Assembly (NCBI GenBank): GCA_036401895.1
Contig: DASWTW010000178.1
Location: forward strand, 1-33,908
Length of the DNA stretch: 33,908 nucleotides
Reading direction: 5' to 3'
DNA from: LB3-1 sp036401895
GTDB lineage: Bacteria > Chloroflexota > Chloroflexia > Chloroflexales > Kallotenuaceae
Positions 15,434-23,690 of the stretch are shown here, piece after piece (position 1 is the stretch's first letter; each line of letters starts with the position of its first letter). The notes beneath the pieces were generated by a model. That model searched no databases. It saw only the letters and a list, made by a program, of their open reading frames with translations, and was not told where the DNA came from. Both the position numbers and the translations under genes were made by a program.

Positions 15434-15465
15434 TGGGCGTAGATCGAGTGAATGATCCACGCCCA
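15434..15465 (-). terminator. Stem-loop downstream of the first RCC1 protease
   Basis: TGGGCGT-A-GATC and GATC-C-ACGCCCA pair with one mismatch around an eight-base loop. It lies about 110 bp beyond the protease stop and 20 bp beyond the frameshifted remnant. No T tract follows. Confidence 0.35.
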
Positions 15466-15482
15466 GCTGATACCATGTTTCG

Positions 15483-15575
15483 TTAAAGCCAGTTCAGTAG
15501 TGGAGCGACCTGCCCTTCTACGTTGTCGCCCCAGCAGACCAGGGCTTGATTCATCTGCCCGTGATCATCGATCAT
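15483..15575 (-). pseudogene. Frameshifted remnant of an additional RCC1-like repeat
   Basis: Directly after the stop of the first protease, another frame on the same strand encodes a 30-residue stretch containing QALVCWGDNVEGQVAPLLNWL up to a TAA at 15483-15485. The ALVCWGDNxxGQ core is the second half of the repeats just upstream. Only about 14 codons separate the last in-frame Phe from this core, where about 20 are normal. A small deletion probably shifted the frame and truncated the original protein. Confidence 0.6.
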
Positions 15576-16348
15576 CAGAAGTTGCTCGGCGGCGTGGCTT
15601 GCCCATAGGTGTTACTGCCCCAGCAGACAAGGGTCTGGTCCGTCCGCAGGGCGCAGGTATGACTATCCCCGGTACTGACCTGTAAAAAGTTATCGCTCGA
15701 CGAGATCACTTGTCCAGCGGTGTTGTTGCCCCAGCAGACAAGGGTCTGATCCGTCCGCAGGGCGCAGGTATGACTATCCCCAGCACTGATCTGCAAAAAG
15801 CTGCCGTTGCGTGGCGTGCCTTCCCCATTGAGATTAAATCCCCAGCAGGCCATTGTTGTATCCGTCCGCACGCCGCAGGTGTGTCCCCCGCCTGCGCTAA
15901 CCTGGGTGAAGCTGCCGCTGGGCGGCGTGGATTGCCCATAGCGATTGCGACCCCAGCAGGCAAGGGTCTGGTCCGTTCGCACCGCGCACGTATGCAAATT
16001 ACCTGCGCTGACCTGGGTGAAGCTGCCGCTCGGTGGTATAGTTTGTCCATCCCTATTACTGCCCCAGCAGGCAAGGGTCTGGTTCGTTCGCACGCCGCAG
16101 GTATGCTGTTCGCCCCCGCTGACCTGGGTGAATGTGCCGCTGGGTGGCGTGGCTTGTCCATCGCTGTTCCGTCCCCAGCAGGCCACCGTCTGGTTCGTCC
16201 GCACGCCGCAGGTGTGAAAATAGCCTGCACTGACCTGGGTGAATGTGCCGCTGGGTGGCGTAGCTTGCCCATAGGTGTTACTGCCCCAGCAGGCAAGGGT
16301 CTGGTCCGTCCGCACGCCGCAGGTATGCACATAACCTGCGCTCACGGA
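15575..16348 (-). repeat. Seven 111-bp RCC1-like repeat units (protease 1)
   Basis: The unit encodes 37 residues with the pattern HTCGVRTDQTLACWG, a variable NxxGQ, then TPPSGTFTQVSAG. Seven CWG cores are present. The two units nearest the stop are almost identical in DNA over their central 50 bases, offset by exactly 111 bp (15617 and 15728). Confidence 0.85.
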
Positions 16349-17521
16349 CTTCCTGGTGATGGGCGGAGGTGGCGCCAGGAAAGGACTATACAACAAGCGA
16401 TTCGGAGTGCCGGAGCTATCGCCTTGAATCGCATCCGGCGTCGCGTTGGCGATCAGCCAGCTGTGGATCGCCGCTGGCGTCTGAGTACCCGCACTCGATT
16501 GGTAGAGCGCCGCCACGCCCGCGACAAAGGCCGTGGCCTGCGAGGTGCCGCTGAGCGTACTGGTGGTGCTGCCGATCCAGGCCGAGGTGATGCCGGAGCC
16601 GGGCGCGTAGCTGTCCACGCACGTACCATAGTTCGAGGCGGCATAGCGCTGATCCGTGCGGATCGACGCGGCGACGGTGAACGCTGTAGCGACGTTGGCC
16701 GGGGTCACGGTGCATGCATCCACGTTAGCATTGCCCGCCGACACAGCCACGAACACCCCGCTGGCGATCAGATTCTCCACCGCCAGCTGCAACGTGCCGC
16801 TGTTGCCACTGTCGAGGTTGTACGGGCTGAACGCGATCGTCGCGACGGCCGGCTTGGTCGCGTTGGCCGCCACCCAATCGATGCCGCGAATGGCGTTGCT
16901 GACGGTGCCCAGCGCATCACAGTCCAGCACGCGCACGCCACGCAATGCCACGGCTTTCGCCACGCCATGGGTTGTACCGCCGATGATGCCGGCGAGGTGG
17001 GTTCCGTGGCCGTGACAATCGGCGCCGGTCCCGCCGGTGGGATCATACACATTCTGGGCGCGGGTGCCGAAATCGGGGTGGTTGGCTTGCAGTCCGCTGT
17101 CGATCAGGTAGGCCGTCACGCCCGCGCCACTCGTCCCATAGCTGTAGCTGCTGGAGAGCGGCAGCGCGCGCTGGTCGATGCGATCGAGGCCCCACAGACC
17201 GCTCGCCGGATCGATTGTTTGCGCGCCGGTCGCCTGCACTACCTGATCCGGCTCTACCAGCATCACATCAGGATGGCGCTCAAGGGCGGTGCGCTGCCCG
17301 GGATTGAGCGTCGCAGCAAAGCCATTGAGCACCCGCCCGTACACATGCTTCGGCGTCACCCCGACCGTGCGTGCAACATCCTGCGCATCCCGGCCGGCTT
17401 TGATCGCCACGATGTACTGATCCGCGATGCGTGGATCGAGCCCCGGTGTGATCGCCGATCCGGTACGCGGAGCCAGTAGCCCGCCAATAAACAGGACCAG
17501 CACGAGCATTCGTACACTCAT
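15575..17521 (-). CDS. Secreted S8 subtilase with seven RCC1-like repeats (protease 1)
   Basis: The 648-residue precursor has a signal peptide (MSVRMLVLVLFIGGLLAPRT). An I9-type propeptide follows at about residues 35-97 (QYIVAIKAGRDAQDVARTVG to VEPDQVVQA). The proteinase-K-like S8 domain lies at about 105-380, with D141 in LIDSG, H172 in GHGTHLAG, N264 in SAGN and S327 in SGTSQATAF. A proline linker (APPPPI) leads to seven 37-residue RCC1-like repeats, enough for one seven-bladed propeller. Each repeat has two Cys (HTC and CWG), suiting a secreted, disulfide-stabilised protein. ATG 17521 follows AAGGAG. A weak extended -10 (TGCTATACC, 17612-17620) lies 91 bp upstream. It is the shortest of four paralogues and has lost a further repeat by frameshift. 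Its protein target is unknown. Confidence 0.9.
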   Translation of the reverse strand: MSVRMLVLVLFIGGLLAPRTGSAITPGLDPRIADQYIVAIKAGRDAQDVARTVGVTPKHVYGRVLNGFAATLNPGQRTALERHPDVMLVEPDQVVQATGAQTIDPASGLWGLDRIDQRALPLSSSYSYGTSGAGVTAYLIDSGLQANHPDFGTRAQNVYDPTGGTGADCHGHGTHLAGIIGGTTHGVAKAVALRGVRVLDCDALGTVSNAIRGIDWVAANATKPAVATIAFSPYNLDSGNSGTLQLAVENLIASGVFVAVSAGNANVDACTVTPANVATAFTVAASIRTDQRYAASNYGTCVDSYAPGSGITSAWIGSTTSTLSGTSQATAFVAGVAALYQSSAGTQTPAAIHSWLIANATPDAIQGDSSGTPNRLLYSPFLAPPPPITRKSVSAGYVHTCGVRTDQTLACWGSNTYGQATPPSGTFTQVSAGYFHTCGVRTNQTVACWGRNSDGQATPPSGTFTQVSGGEQHTCGVRTNQTLACWGSNRDGQTIPPSGSFTQVSAGNLHTCAVRTDQTLACWGRNRYGQSTPPSGSFTQVSAGGGHTCGVRTDTTMACWGFNLNGEGTPRNGSFLQISAGDSHTCALRTDQTLVCWGNNTAGQVISSSDNFLQVSTGDSHTCALRTDQTLVCWGSNTYGQATPPSNF

Positions 17522-18046
17522 AGTCGAACTCCTTGGTGTGAGACGGATGGCAAGACACCGACAGCGCGATTGGGATCGAACTTGCCGGTACGGGCGGATA
17601 GTCCATCAGCAGGTATAGCAACCTGATCTGTATCGGCACAGCCAGATTGCACGCTGCTGAAGCGTCCAGGAAAACACTACGTTACGTCTGCCTATTGAGC
17701 CGGAATCGACGACCGCCAAGGCTGTGGAGATACCAGCGCCTTTCTTCGCTGGCCAGGGTTTGGCACTGAGCATGGATCAGCGCCTGTACGCTTCGTGAAG
17801 GCAGGACATGATGGCGTGCAGGCCGATCGGTTGTGGGAGCGGGCACAGGACAGGTTGCCGTAGTGATACGGAGGGGGACACGCCGCTTCTGAGATAAAGC
17901 AGCCATGCGCGTATCGTGAGGTAGGCCGTCGAACAAGATTGATACCAATCCGTGCCCGTCGATAACTGTCTATTCCTGGCGGGTTACACTTGCCGACATC
18001 ATGCGGTATGGTTCCCTTCCTTCTCAACCGGTGCGCTGCCCGCCGA
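17522..18046. other. Intergenic region, about 525 bp
   Basis: I see no supportable gene. Frames of 80-130 codons exist on the minus strand, but their products are compositionally odd and match nothing I recognise. A possible protease 1 promoter lies at 17612-17620. The remainder shows no clear repeat or hairpin and may be decayed coding DNA. Confidence 0.5.
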
Positions 18047-19312
18047 TTAGCGATTGACCACCGGCGCAATGCCAAACGCGATCAGCCGGCCGATGATGCG
18101 GCTGGTCCATGGTAGGCGCAGCGCGAAGCGCAGCAGGCGCGGCAGGCACAGCGGCTCGGCCGACGACAGCGCCAGGCTCACGATCCGCCGATGGGCCAGG
18201 CCCTGGATCGCCTGGATGATGCGCGTCGGCCACTCACGGCGGCGCTGAACAGCCTGAAGATCGCGCAGGGACAGCCGTCCGGTTTGGAGCGGTATGCTCA
18301 GCTGCCGGGCTGCTGCTGCCGCATCCTGGATCGCGTAGTTGATGCCGATGCCGCCCACAGGAGACATGACATGCGCCGCGTCGCCGATCAGGAGCAGGCC
18401 GGGCTGGAACCACTTCTTCAGATGGCTCGACTCGACCGAGAGCAGCGCGCCCTGCTGCCAGCTCGTCAGAAGCTGTAGCCGATCGGCCAGCTCCGGCGCG
18501 ATCTGCGCGATCGATCGGCGCAGCGCGGGCAGACCGGCGGCTCGCAGCTGGGAATAGCTGCCCTTGGCGATGATATAGCCAATATCCCAGTAGTCGAAGT
18601 GATCCATCAGCACCAGCAGGCTACGCGATCCAAAGCGAAAGAGCGCACCCGCCGACTCGGGATCGTCCGGCTGGCGCGGCAGGCGAAACCAGAACACATC
18701 CATCGGCGGCGCGCTGACTCTGGGCTGAAGACCGGCGAGCTTACGCAGCCGCGAGAAGCGTCCATCTGCGCCGACCGTCAGCAGCGCGCGGATCTCATGT
18801 TCTCCGTCGTGGCTCTGGTAGCGCACCCCGCGCACAACGCCGCCCTCCTCGATCAAGGTCTGGACCGTCGCGCCCATGATGATGCGGGCATGTGGATAGC
18901 GCAGCACCTCGGCGGCCAGAAAGTCCAAAAAATGAACCTGTGGCAGCATCGTGATGTAGGGATAGCGCGTCTTGAGCCGGGTGAAGTCGGCAAATACCAG
19001 CGGCCCGGAGCCGGTCTGGACCGTGAAGTTATGAATCTTGACGTGGCGCTGCTCCAGCAGCCGCTCGGCCAGCCCGATCTGATCCAGCAGCTCCATCACC
19101 GCCGGGCTGATGGTGTTGCCTCGAAAATCACGATCGAAATCGGCGTGCGCTTCGAGCAGCGTCACCGGGATGCCCTGGCGGGCCAGCAGCAGCGTCAGCA
19201 CCATTCCGGCCGGCCCGCCGCCGACAACGCAGCAGGTTGTTTGCTGCACGATCATGCTTGATTGCGGATCAGCGCTTGATTCTCGTTGCGGCGCGAGTCG
19301 TTGAACAGCCAC
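18047..19312 (-). CDS. FAD-dependent monooxygenase (PF01494 family)
   Basis: The 421-residue protein is a group A flavoprotein monooxygenase. TTCCVVGGGPAGMVLTLLLARQG split across the N-terminus gives the GxGxxG FAD motif and LLEAH the ribose-binding acidic region. VGADGRFSRLRK is the DG motif and LLIGDAAHVMSPVGGIGIN the GD motif. It would hydroxylate or oxidise a small aromatic or polyketide-like substrate with NAD(P)H and oxygen; the substrate is unknown. GTG 19312 has an AGGAGAAGAGAGGA tract just upstream, so I use it. ATG 19255 (MIVQQTTCC) is the alternative, closer to usual family length, but lacks a ribosome binding site. The gene interrupts the run of paralogous proteases on the same strand, 120 bp downstream of protease 2. 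Confidence 0.85.
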   Translation of the reverse strand: MAVQRLAPQRESSADPQSSMIVQQTTCCVVGGGPAGMVLTLLLARQGIPVTLLEAHADFDRDFRGNTISPAVMELLDQIGLAERLLEQRHVKIHNFTVQTGSGPLVFADFTRLKTRYPYITMLPQVHFLDFLAAEVLRYPHARIIMGATVQTLIEEGGVVRGVRYQSHDGEHEIRALLTVGADGRFSRLRKLAGLQPRVSAPPMDVFWFRLPRQPDDPESAGALFRFGSRSLLVLMDHFDYWDIGYIIAKGSYSQLRAAGLPALRRSIAQIAPELADRLQLLTSWQQGALLSVESSHLKKWFQPGLLLIGDAAHVMSPVGGIGINYAIQDAAAAARQLSIPLQTGRLSLRDLQAVQRRREWPTRIIQAIQGLAHRRIVSLALSSAEPLCLPRLLRFALRLPWTSRIIGRLIAFGIAPVVNR

Positions 19313-19372
19313 AGTATCCTCTCTTCTCCTGGCTGGCTCCTTTGTGCAAGCTGCGGGCCGTGAGTGGAGCGA

Positions 19373-19401
19373 AGCGTGCGCCCGGCGCCGGAGCGCACGC
19401 T
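19373..19401 (-). terminator. Stem-loop downstream of protease 2
   Basis: AGCGTGCGC and GCGCACGCT form a perfect 9-bp stem around an 11-base GC-rich loop, about 30 bp beyond the protease 2 stop. No T tract follows on the minus strand. Confidence 0.4.
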
Positions 19402-19432
19402 GTTTGTGGATTCGCTTGGTTTTGATTGTTAC

Positions 19433-20992
19433 TCAGTACCAGCTCGTCGGCGGTGTCGCCTGGCCCTCGTCGTTGAGACCCCAGCACGCGGGTATACCAG
19501 TGGTGCGAATGGCGCAGGTGTGGCCGTACCCGGCGCTGACATGGACAAAGGAGCCGCTGGGAGGTGTCGCCTGCCCAAAGTTGTTACCTCCCCAGCAAGC
19601 GAGGGATTGATTGGAGTGGATCGCACAGGTGTGACCAGATCCGGCGCTGATCTGGGTAAAGGTGCCTGTCGGTGCTACGATTTGTCCAGAATAGTTATCG
19701 CCCCAGCAAACGAGGGATTGATTGGTGCGGATCGCACAGGTGTGATACAGTCCCGCACTGAGTTGGGTAAAGGTGCCAGTCGGTGCTGCGATTTGCCCAA
19801 AATAGTTGAATCCCCAACACGCGATAGATTGATCGGTGCGAATGGCGCAGGTATGATCGTCTCCCCCACTGAGCTGGACAAATGTGCCTGTCGGTGGTGT
19901 GGCCTGCCCATTGCCGTTGTAGCCCCAGCAAGTGAGGGATTGATCGGTGCGAATGGCGCAGGTATGATCGTCTCCCGTGCTGACCTGGACAAACGCGCCC
20001 GTCGGTGGTGTGGCCTGCCCATAGTTATTATTGCCCCAGCAGGCGAGGGATTGATCGGTGCGAATGGCGCAGATGTGCAGAGCGCTCGCGTTGAGTTGGG
20101 TAAAGGAGCCGGTGGGTGGTGCGGTTTGCGCATAATAGTTTTGGTCGCCCCAGCAGGCGAGGGATTGATCGGTGCGAATGGCACAGTTGTGAACCGTGCT
20201 CGCGTTGAGCTGGGTAAAGGAGCCGGTGGGAGGTGTCCTCTGCCCATAGTTATTATTGCCCCAGCAAGTGAGCGTCTGGTCGGTGCGGATGGCGCAGGTG
20301 TGATACGTGCCAGCACTGATCTGAGTAAAGGAGCCACTCGGCGCAGTCGCCTCCCCGTTGCCGTTGAATCCCCAACACGCGATAGATTGATCGGTGCGCA
20401 TGGCACAGGTATGCTCGCTTCCCCCACTGACCTGAACAAAGGAGCCGGTAGGAGCTGCGATTTGTCCAGAATAGTTATCGCCCCAGCAGGCGAGCGTGCC
20501 AGTTGTGCGGATGCCACAGGTGTGACCAGATCCCGCGCTGATCTGGCTAAAGAAGCCAGTAGGAGCTGCGATTTGTCCAGAATAGTTATCGCCCCAGCAG
20601 GCGAGCGTGCCAGTTATGCGGATGCCACAGGTGTGACCAGATCCTGCGCTGATCTGGCTAAACGTGCCAGTGGGTGGTATCGCCTGGCCAGAATCGTTAT
20701 TGCCCCAGCAAGTGAGTGACTGATCGGTGCGGATGGCGCAGGTATGATCTCCTCCAGCACTGAGCTGCGTAAAGGTACCGCTCGGTGGTGCGGTCTGCCC
20801 ATAGCTATTATTGCCCCAGCAGGTGAGCGTCTGGTCGGTGCGGATGGCGCAGGTATGTGTTCTACCCGCGTCAAGGGAGATGAAAGAACCAACGGGCGGT
20901 ATTCCCGGCCCGTCATTCTGGACGCCCCAGCAGCTCACGGATTGATCGCCATGTACTCCACAGGTATAGCGGGCACCCGCGCTCAGCTCATA
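19433..20992 (-). repeat. Fourteen 111-bp RCC1-like repeat units (protease 2)
   Basis: Fourteen CWG cores are countable, mostly 37 codons apart. Units at 20449-20559 and 20560-20670 are nearly identical. The first and last units closely resemble those of protease 3, and inner units vary. Confidence 0.85.
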
Positions 20993-22162
20993 GGTCATGT
21001 TGGATAGGTGCACTAAGCGATTCGGTGTTCCCGCCGGGTTATTGGCGATGACATTCTGCGTCGCGTTGTTGATGAGCCAGGCATGGATTGTGGCGGGTGT
21101 CGCGTGGGGGTAGGTGGTCTGGTAGAGCGCGGCGACCCCGGCGGCGAAGGCGGCGGCCTGCGAGGTGCCGCTGAGCGTGTTGGTCGTGCTGCCAATCCAG
21201 GCCGACGCGATGCTCGCGCCCGGCGCGTAGCTGTCGATACACGCGCCATAGTTGGAGGCGGCATAGCGCTGATCCGTGCGCGTACTGGCGGCGACGGTGA
21301 ACGCGGCTGTGACATTCGCCGGTGCGAGTGCGCAGGCATCGACGTTATCATTGCCCGCCGCGACCGCCACGAAGACGCCGCTCGTGATTAAGCTCTCGAT
21401 AGCTAGCTGGAGCGTCGGGCTGTTGCTGCTACTGAGATTGATCGGGCGGAAGGCGATCGTGGCGACCGCCGGCGTGACGGCATTAGCCGCCACCCAATCG
21501 ATGCCGCGAATCGCGTTCCCCACCGTGCCGAGCGCATCGCAGTCGAGCACGCGCACGCCGCGCAGATTGGCCTGCTTGGCCACGCCGTAGGTCGTGCCGC
21601 CGACAATCCCGGCCAGATGCGTGCCATGCCCATGGCAATCGCTGCCGATGACGCGTGGGTTGAAGGCATCGTAGACATTCTGCGCGCGGGTGCCAAAGTC
21701 GGGATGATCCGCTTGCAATCCGCTGTCGATGAGATAGGCCGTCACGCCGGCGCCCGCTGGGGTATAGGTGAAGCTGCCGGAGAGCGGCAGCGCGCGCTGG
21801 TCGAGGCGGTCGAGGCCCCACAGCCCGCCGGTCGCATCGATGCTTTGCGTGCCGGTGGCCTGGATGAGCTGATCGGCTTCAACCACGACGACATCGGGAT
21901 GGCGGGTGAGCGCGGTGCGCTGCCCGGCATTGAGGGTGGCCAGAAAGCCGTTGAGCACGCGCGTGTACACATGTTTCGGCGTGACACCGGCAGCGCGCGC
22001 CACACCGCGTGCATCGCGGCCGGGCTTGATCGCGACGATGTACTGGTCGGCGATGGCGGGTGCCGCCGCTGCACGACTCGGTTGCCCTGCAACTGTACGA
22101 GGCGTAATCGCCGCCGCTAGCAGCACCCCGACGCTCACGAGCAGACTGAAGATTGGCCTCAT
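19433..22162 (-). CDS. Secreted S8 subtilase with fourteen RCC1-like repeats (protease 2)
   Basis: The 909-residue precursor begins MRPIFSLLVSVGVLLAAAIT, a signal peptide. It continues with an I9 propeptide (about residues 40-102) and an S8 domain with D146 (LIDSG), H179 (GHGTHLAG), N271 (AAGN) and S334 (SGTSQAAAF). Fourteen RCC1-like repeats, enough for two seven-bladed propellers, fill the C-terminal half, ending in GQATPPTSWY. ATG 22162 follows AAGGAGAAGCT; a longer in-frame start would overlap the preceding gene and place charged residues before the signal peptide. It is the closest paralogue of protease 3: propeptide, catalytic domain, first repeat and last repeat are nearly the same. 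It is probably a surface or extracellular protease whose propeller binds protein or polysaccharide, but no substrate evidence exists. Confidence 0.9.
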   Translation of the reverse strand: MRPIFSLLVSVGVLLAAAITPRTVAGQPSRAAAAPAIADQYIVAIKPGRDARGVARAAGVTPKHVYTRVLNGFLATLNAGQRTALTRHPDVVVVEADQLIQATGTQSIDATGGLWGLDRLDQRALPLSGSFTYTPAGAGVTAYLIDSGLQADHPDFGTRAQNVYDAFNPRVIGSDCHGHGTHLAGIVGGTTYGVAKQANLRGVRVLDCDALGTVGNAIRGIDWVAANAVTPAVATIAFRPINLSSSNSPTLQLAIESLITSGVFVAVAAGNDNVDACALAPANVTAAFTVAASTRTDQRYAASNYGACIDSYAPGASIASAWIGSTTNTLSGTSQAAAFAAGVAALYQTTYPHATPATIHAWLINNATQNVIANNPAGTPNRLVHLSNMTYELSAGARYTCGVHGDQSVSCWGVQNDGPGIPPVGSFISLDAGRTHTCAIRTDQTLTCWGNNSYGQTAPPSGTFTQLSAGGDHTCAIRTDQSLTCWGNNDSGQAIPPTGTFSQISAGSGHTCGIRITGTLACWGDNYSGQIAAPTGFFSQISAGSGHTCGIRTTGTLACWGDNYSGQIAAPTGSFVQVSGGSEHTCAMRTDQSIACWGFNGNGEATAPSGSFTQISAGTYHTCAIRTDQTLTCWGNNNYGQRTPPTGSFTQLNASTVHNCAIRTDQSLACWGDQNYYAQTAPPTGSFTQLNASALHICAIRTDQSLACWGNNNYGQATPPTGAFVQVSTGDDHTCAIRTDQSLTCWGYNGNGQATPPTGTFVQLSGGDDHTCAIRTDQSIACWGFNYFGQIAAPTGTFTQLSAGLYHTCAIRTNQSLVCWGDNYSGQIVAPTGTFTQISAGSGHTCAIHSNQSLACWGGNNFGQATPPSGSFVHVSAGYGHTCAIRTTGIPACWGLNDEGQATPPTSWY
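20449..20670 (-). repeat. Nearly identical tandem 111-bp duplication
   Basis: Copies 20449-20559 and 20560-20670 differ at about five positions by eye, three of them clustered at one end. They encode the fourth and fifth repeats of protease 2 (both LACWGDNYSGQIAAPTG). This is the signature of a recent unit duplication. Confidence 0.8.
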
Positions 22163-22182
22163 AGCTTCTCCTTGTAAAGTCA

Positions 22183-22209
22183 GGCGTGGATCATCCAGCG
22201 ACCCACGCC
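22183..22209 (-). terminator. Stem-loop between proteases 3 and 2
   Basis: GGCGTGG and CCACGCC form a 7-bp stem around 13 bases in the 65-bp spacer. The short spacer and lack of a T tract leave open co-transcription of the two proteases. Confidence 0.3.
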
Positions 22210-22227
22210 GCGTTTCGTCCGTGCTGC

Positions 22228-23690
22228 TCAATACCAGCTCGTTGGCGGTGTAGCTTGGCCCTCATCGTTGAGACCCCAGCAAGCCAGGGCTCCGTTTGTC
22301 CGCATGGCGCAGGTATGCCGCCGGCCAGCGCCGACCTGGACAAAAGTGCCACTCGGCGATGTGGTCTGCTCATAGCTGTTATTACCCCAGCAGGTGAGGA
22401 ATTGATCGGTGCGGATCGCGCACGTATGATCGCTGCCGGCACTGAGCTGAGTAAAGGAGCCACTTGGTGCCGTTGTCCTCCAATAGCTGTTGGAGCCCCA
22501 GCAGGCGACGGTTTGATCGGTGCGGATGGCGCAGGTATGAAACTCTCCCGAACTCAGGGTGGTGAAGAAACCAGTTGATGGGGTGGATTGACCGACGCTG
22601 TTGGAGCCCCAGCAGGCGATCGTTTGATCGGTGCGGACACCGCAGGTATGGCTGTATCCCGCGCTCAACTGCGTAAAGGAGCCGGTGGGCGGTGTCGCCT
22701 GGCCGTAGCTGTTGATACCCCAGCAGGCGACGGTTTGATCGGTGCGAATGGCGCAGGTATGCCACGCACCAGCGTCGACTTGGACAAAGGTACCGGTCGG
22801 CGTCACGGCTTGTCCATATTCGTTGGCGCCCCAGCAGGCGATCGTTTGATCGGTGCGGACACCACAGGTATGGTTGTATCCTGCGCTGAACTGCGTAAAG
22901 GAGCCGGTGGGCGGTGTCGCCTGTCCATAGTTCTTTGAATCACCCCAGCAGATGACTGTTTGATCGGTGCGCATGGCGCAGGTATGAGCCCGCCCAGCAC
23001 TGAGCTGAGTAAAGGTGCCGGTGGGCGTCACAGCTTGTCCATATTCGTTGGCGCCCCAGCAGGTCAGCGCGCCAGTGGTGCGGACACCGCAGGTATGGCT
23101 GTATCCCGCGCTGATCTGGGTAAAGGAGCCGGTGGGCGGTGTCGCCTGGCCGCTGCTGTTGGCGCCCCAGCAGGCGATTGTTTGATCGGTGCGGATGGCG
23201 CAGGTATGGTTGTACGAGGTGTTGACCTGGGTAAACGTGCCGAGGGGCGCTATAGTCTGCCCATAGAAATTATCTCCCGTGCAGGCCAGTGTTTGGTCCG
23301 TACTAATAGCACAATAGTGATAGTTTCCCACGCTGATTTGCGAGAAGGTTCCGCTGAGTGCTGAGGGTGGTGGCTCACCGAAGTCACTGGAACCCCAACA
23401 AGTGATGGTCTGCTGCGTGTAAATGGCGCAGACGTAGAAATCACTGGCACTGACCTGCGAGAAGGTTCCAAAGGGTACATACCACTTCACAAGGTTGTCA
23501 TTGCCCCAGCAGGTGAGCGTCTGGTCGGTGCGGATGCCGCACGTAGTAATCCAGCCGGCGTCAAGGGTGCTGAAAGAACCAGCGGGCGGTATTCCCGGCC
23601 CGTCATTCTGGACGCCCCAGCAGCTTAGCGTTTGGTCGCCGCGCACACCGCAGGTATGGTACATGCCCGCGCTCAGCTCATAGGTCATGT
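22228..23690 (-). repeat. Thirteen RCC1-like repeat units (protease 3)
   Basis: Thirteen cores are countable. The second to fourth are degenerate: NDNLVKWYVPFG and SSDFGEPPPSALSG have altered spacing, and the fourth reads ACTG instead of ACWG. Later units are regular. Confidence 0.8.

Noticed and set aside
17682..18075. Two overlapping minus-strand frames in the spacer beyond the monooxygenase
   Set aside because: They have no recognisable domain, atypical composition and no ribosome binding site, and one overlaps the end of the monooxygenase gene.
19364..20719. Long plus-strand open frame opposite the protease 2 repeats
   Set aside because: It stays open because the 111-bp unit is a multiple of three and its reverse complement happens to lack stops. 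The product is a mirror repeat with no signal peptide or start context, and the opposite frame is a convincing RCC1-like protein.
22163..22231. Upstream in-frame start for protease 2
   Set aside because: It would add 23 mostly polar residues before an evident signal peptide and overlap protease 3. ATG 22162 has a strong ribosome binding site.
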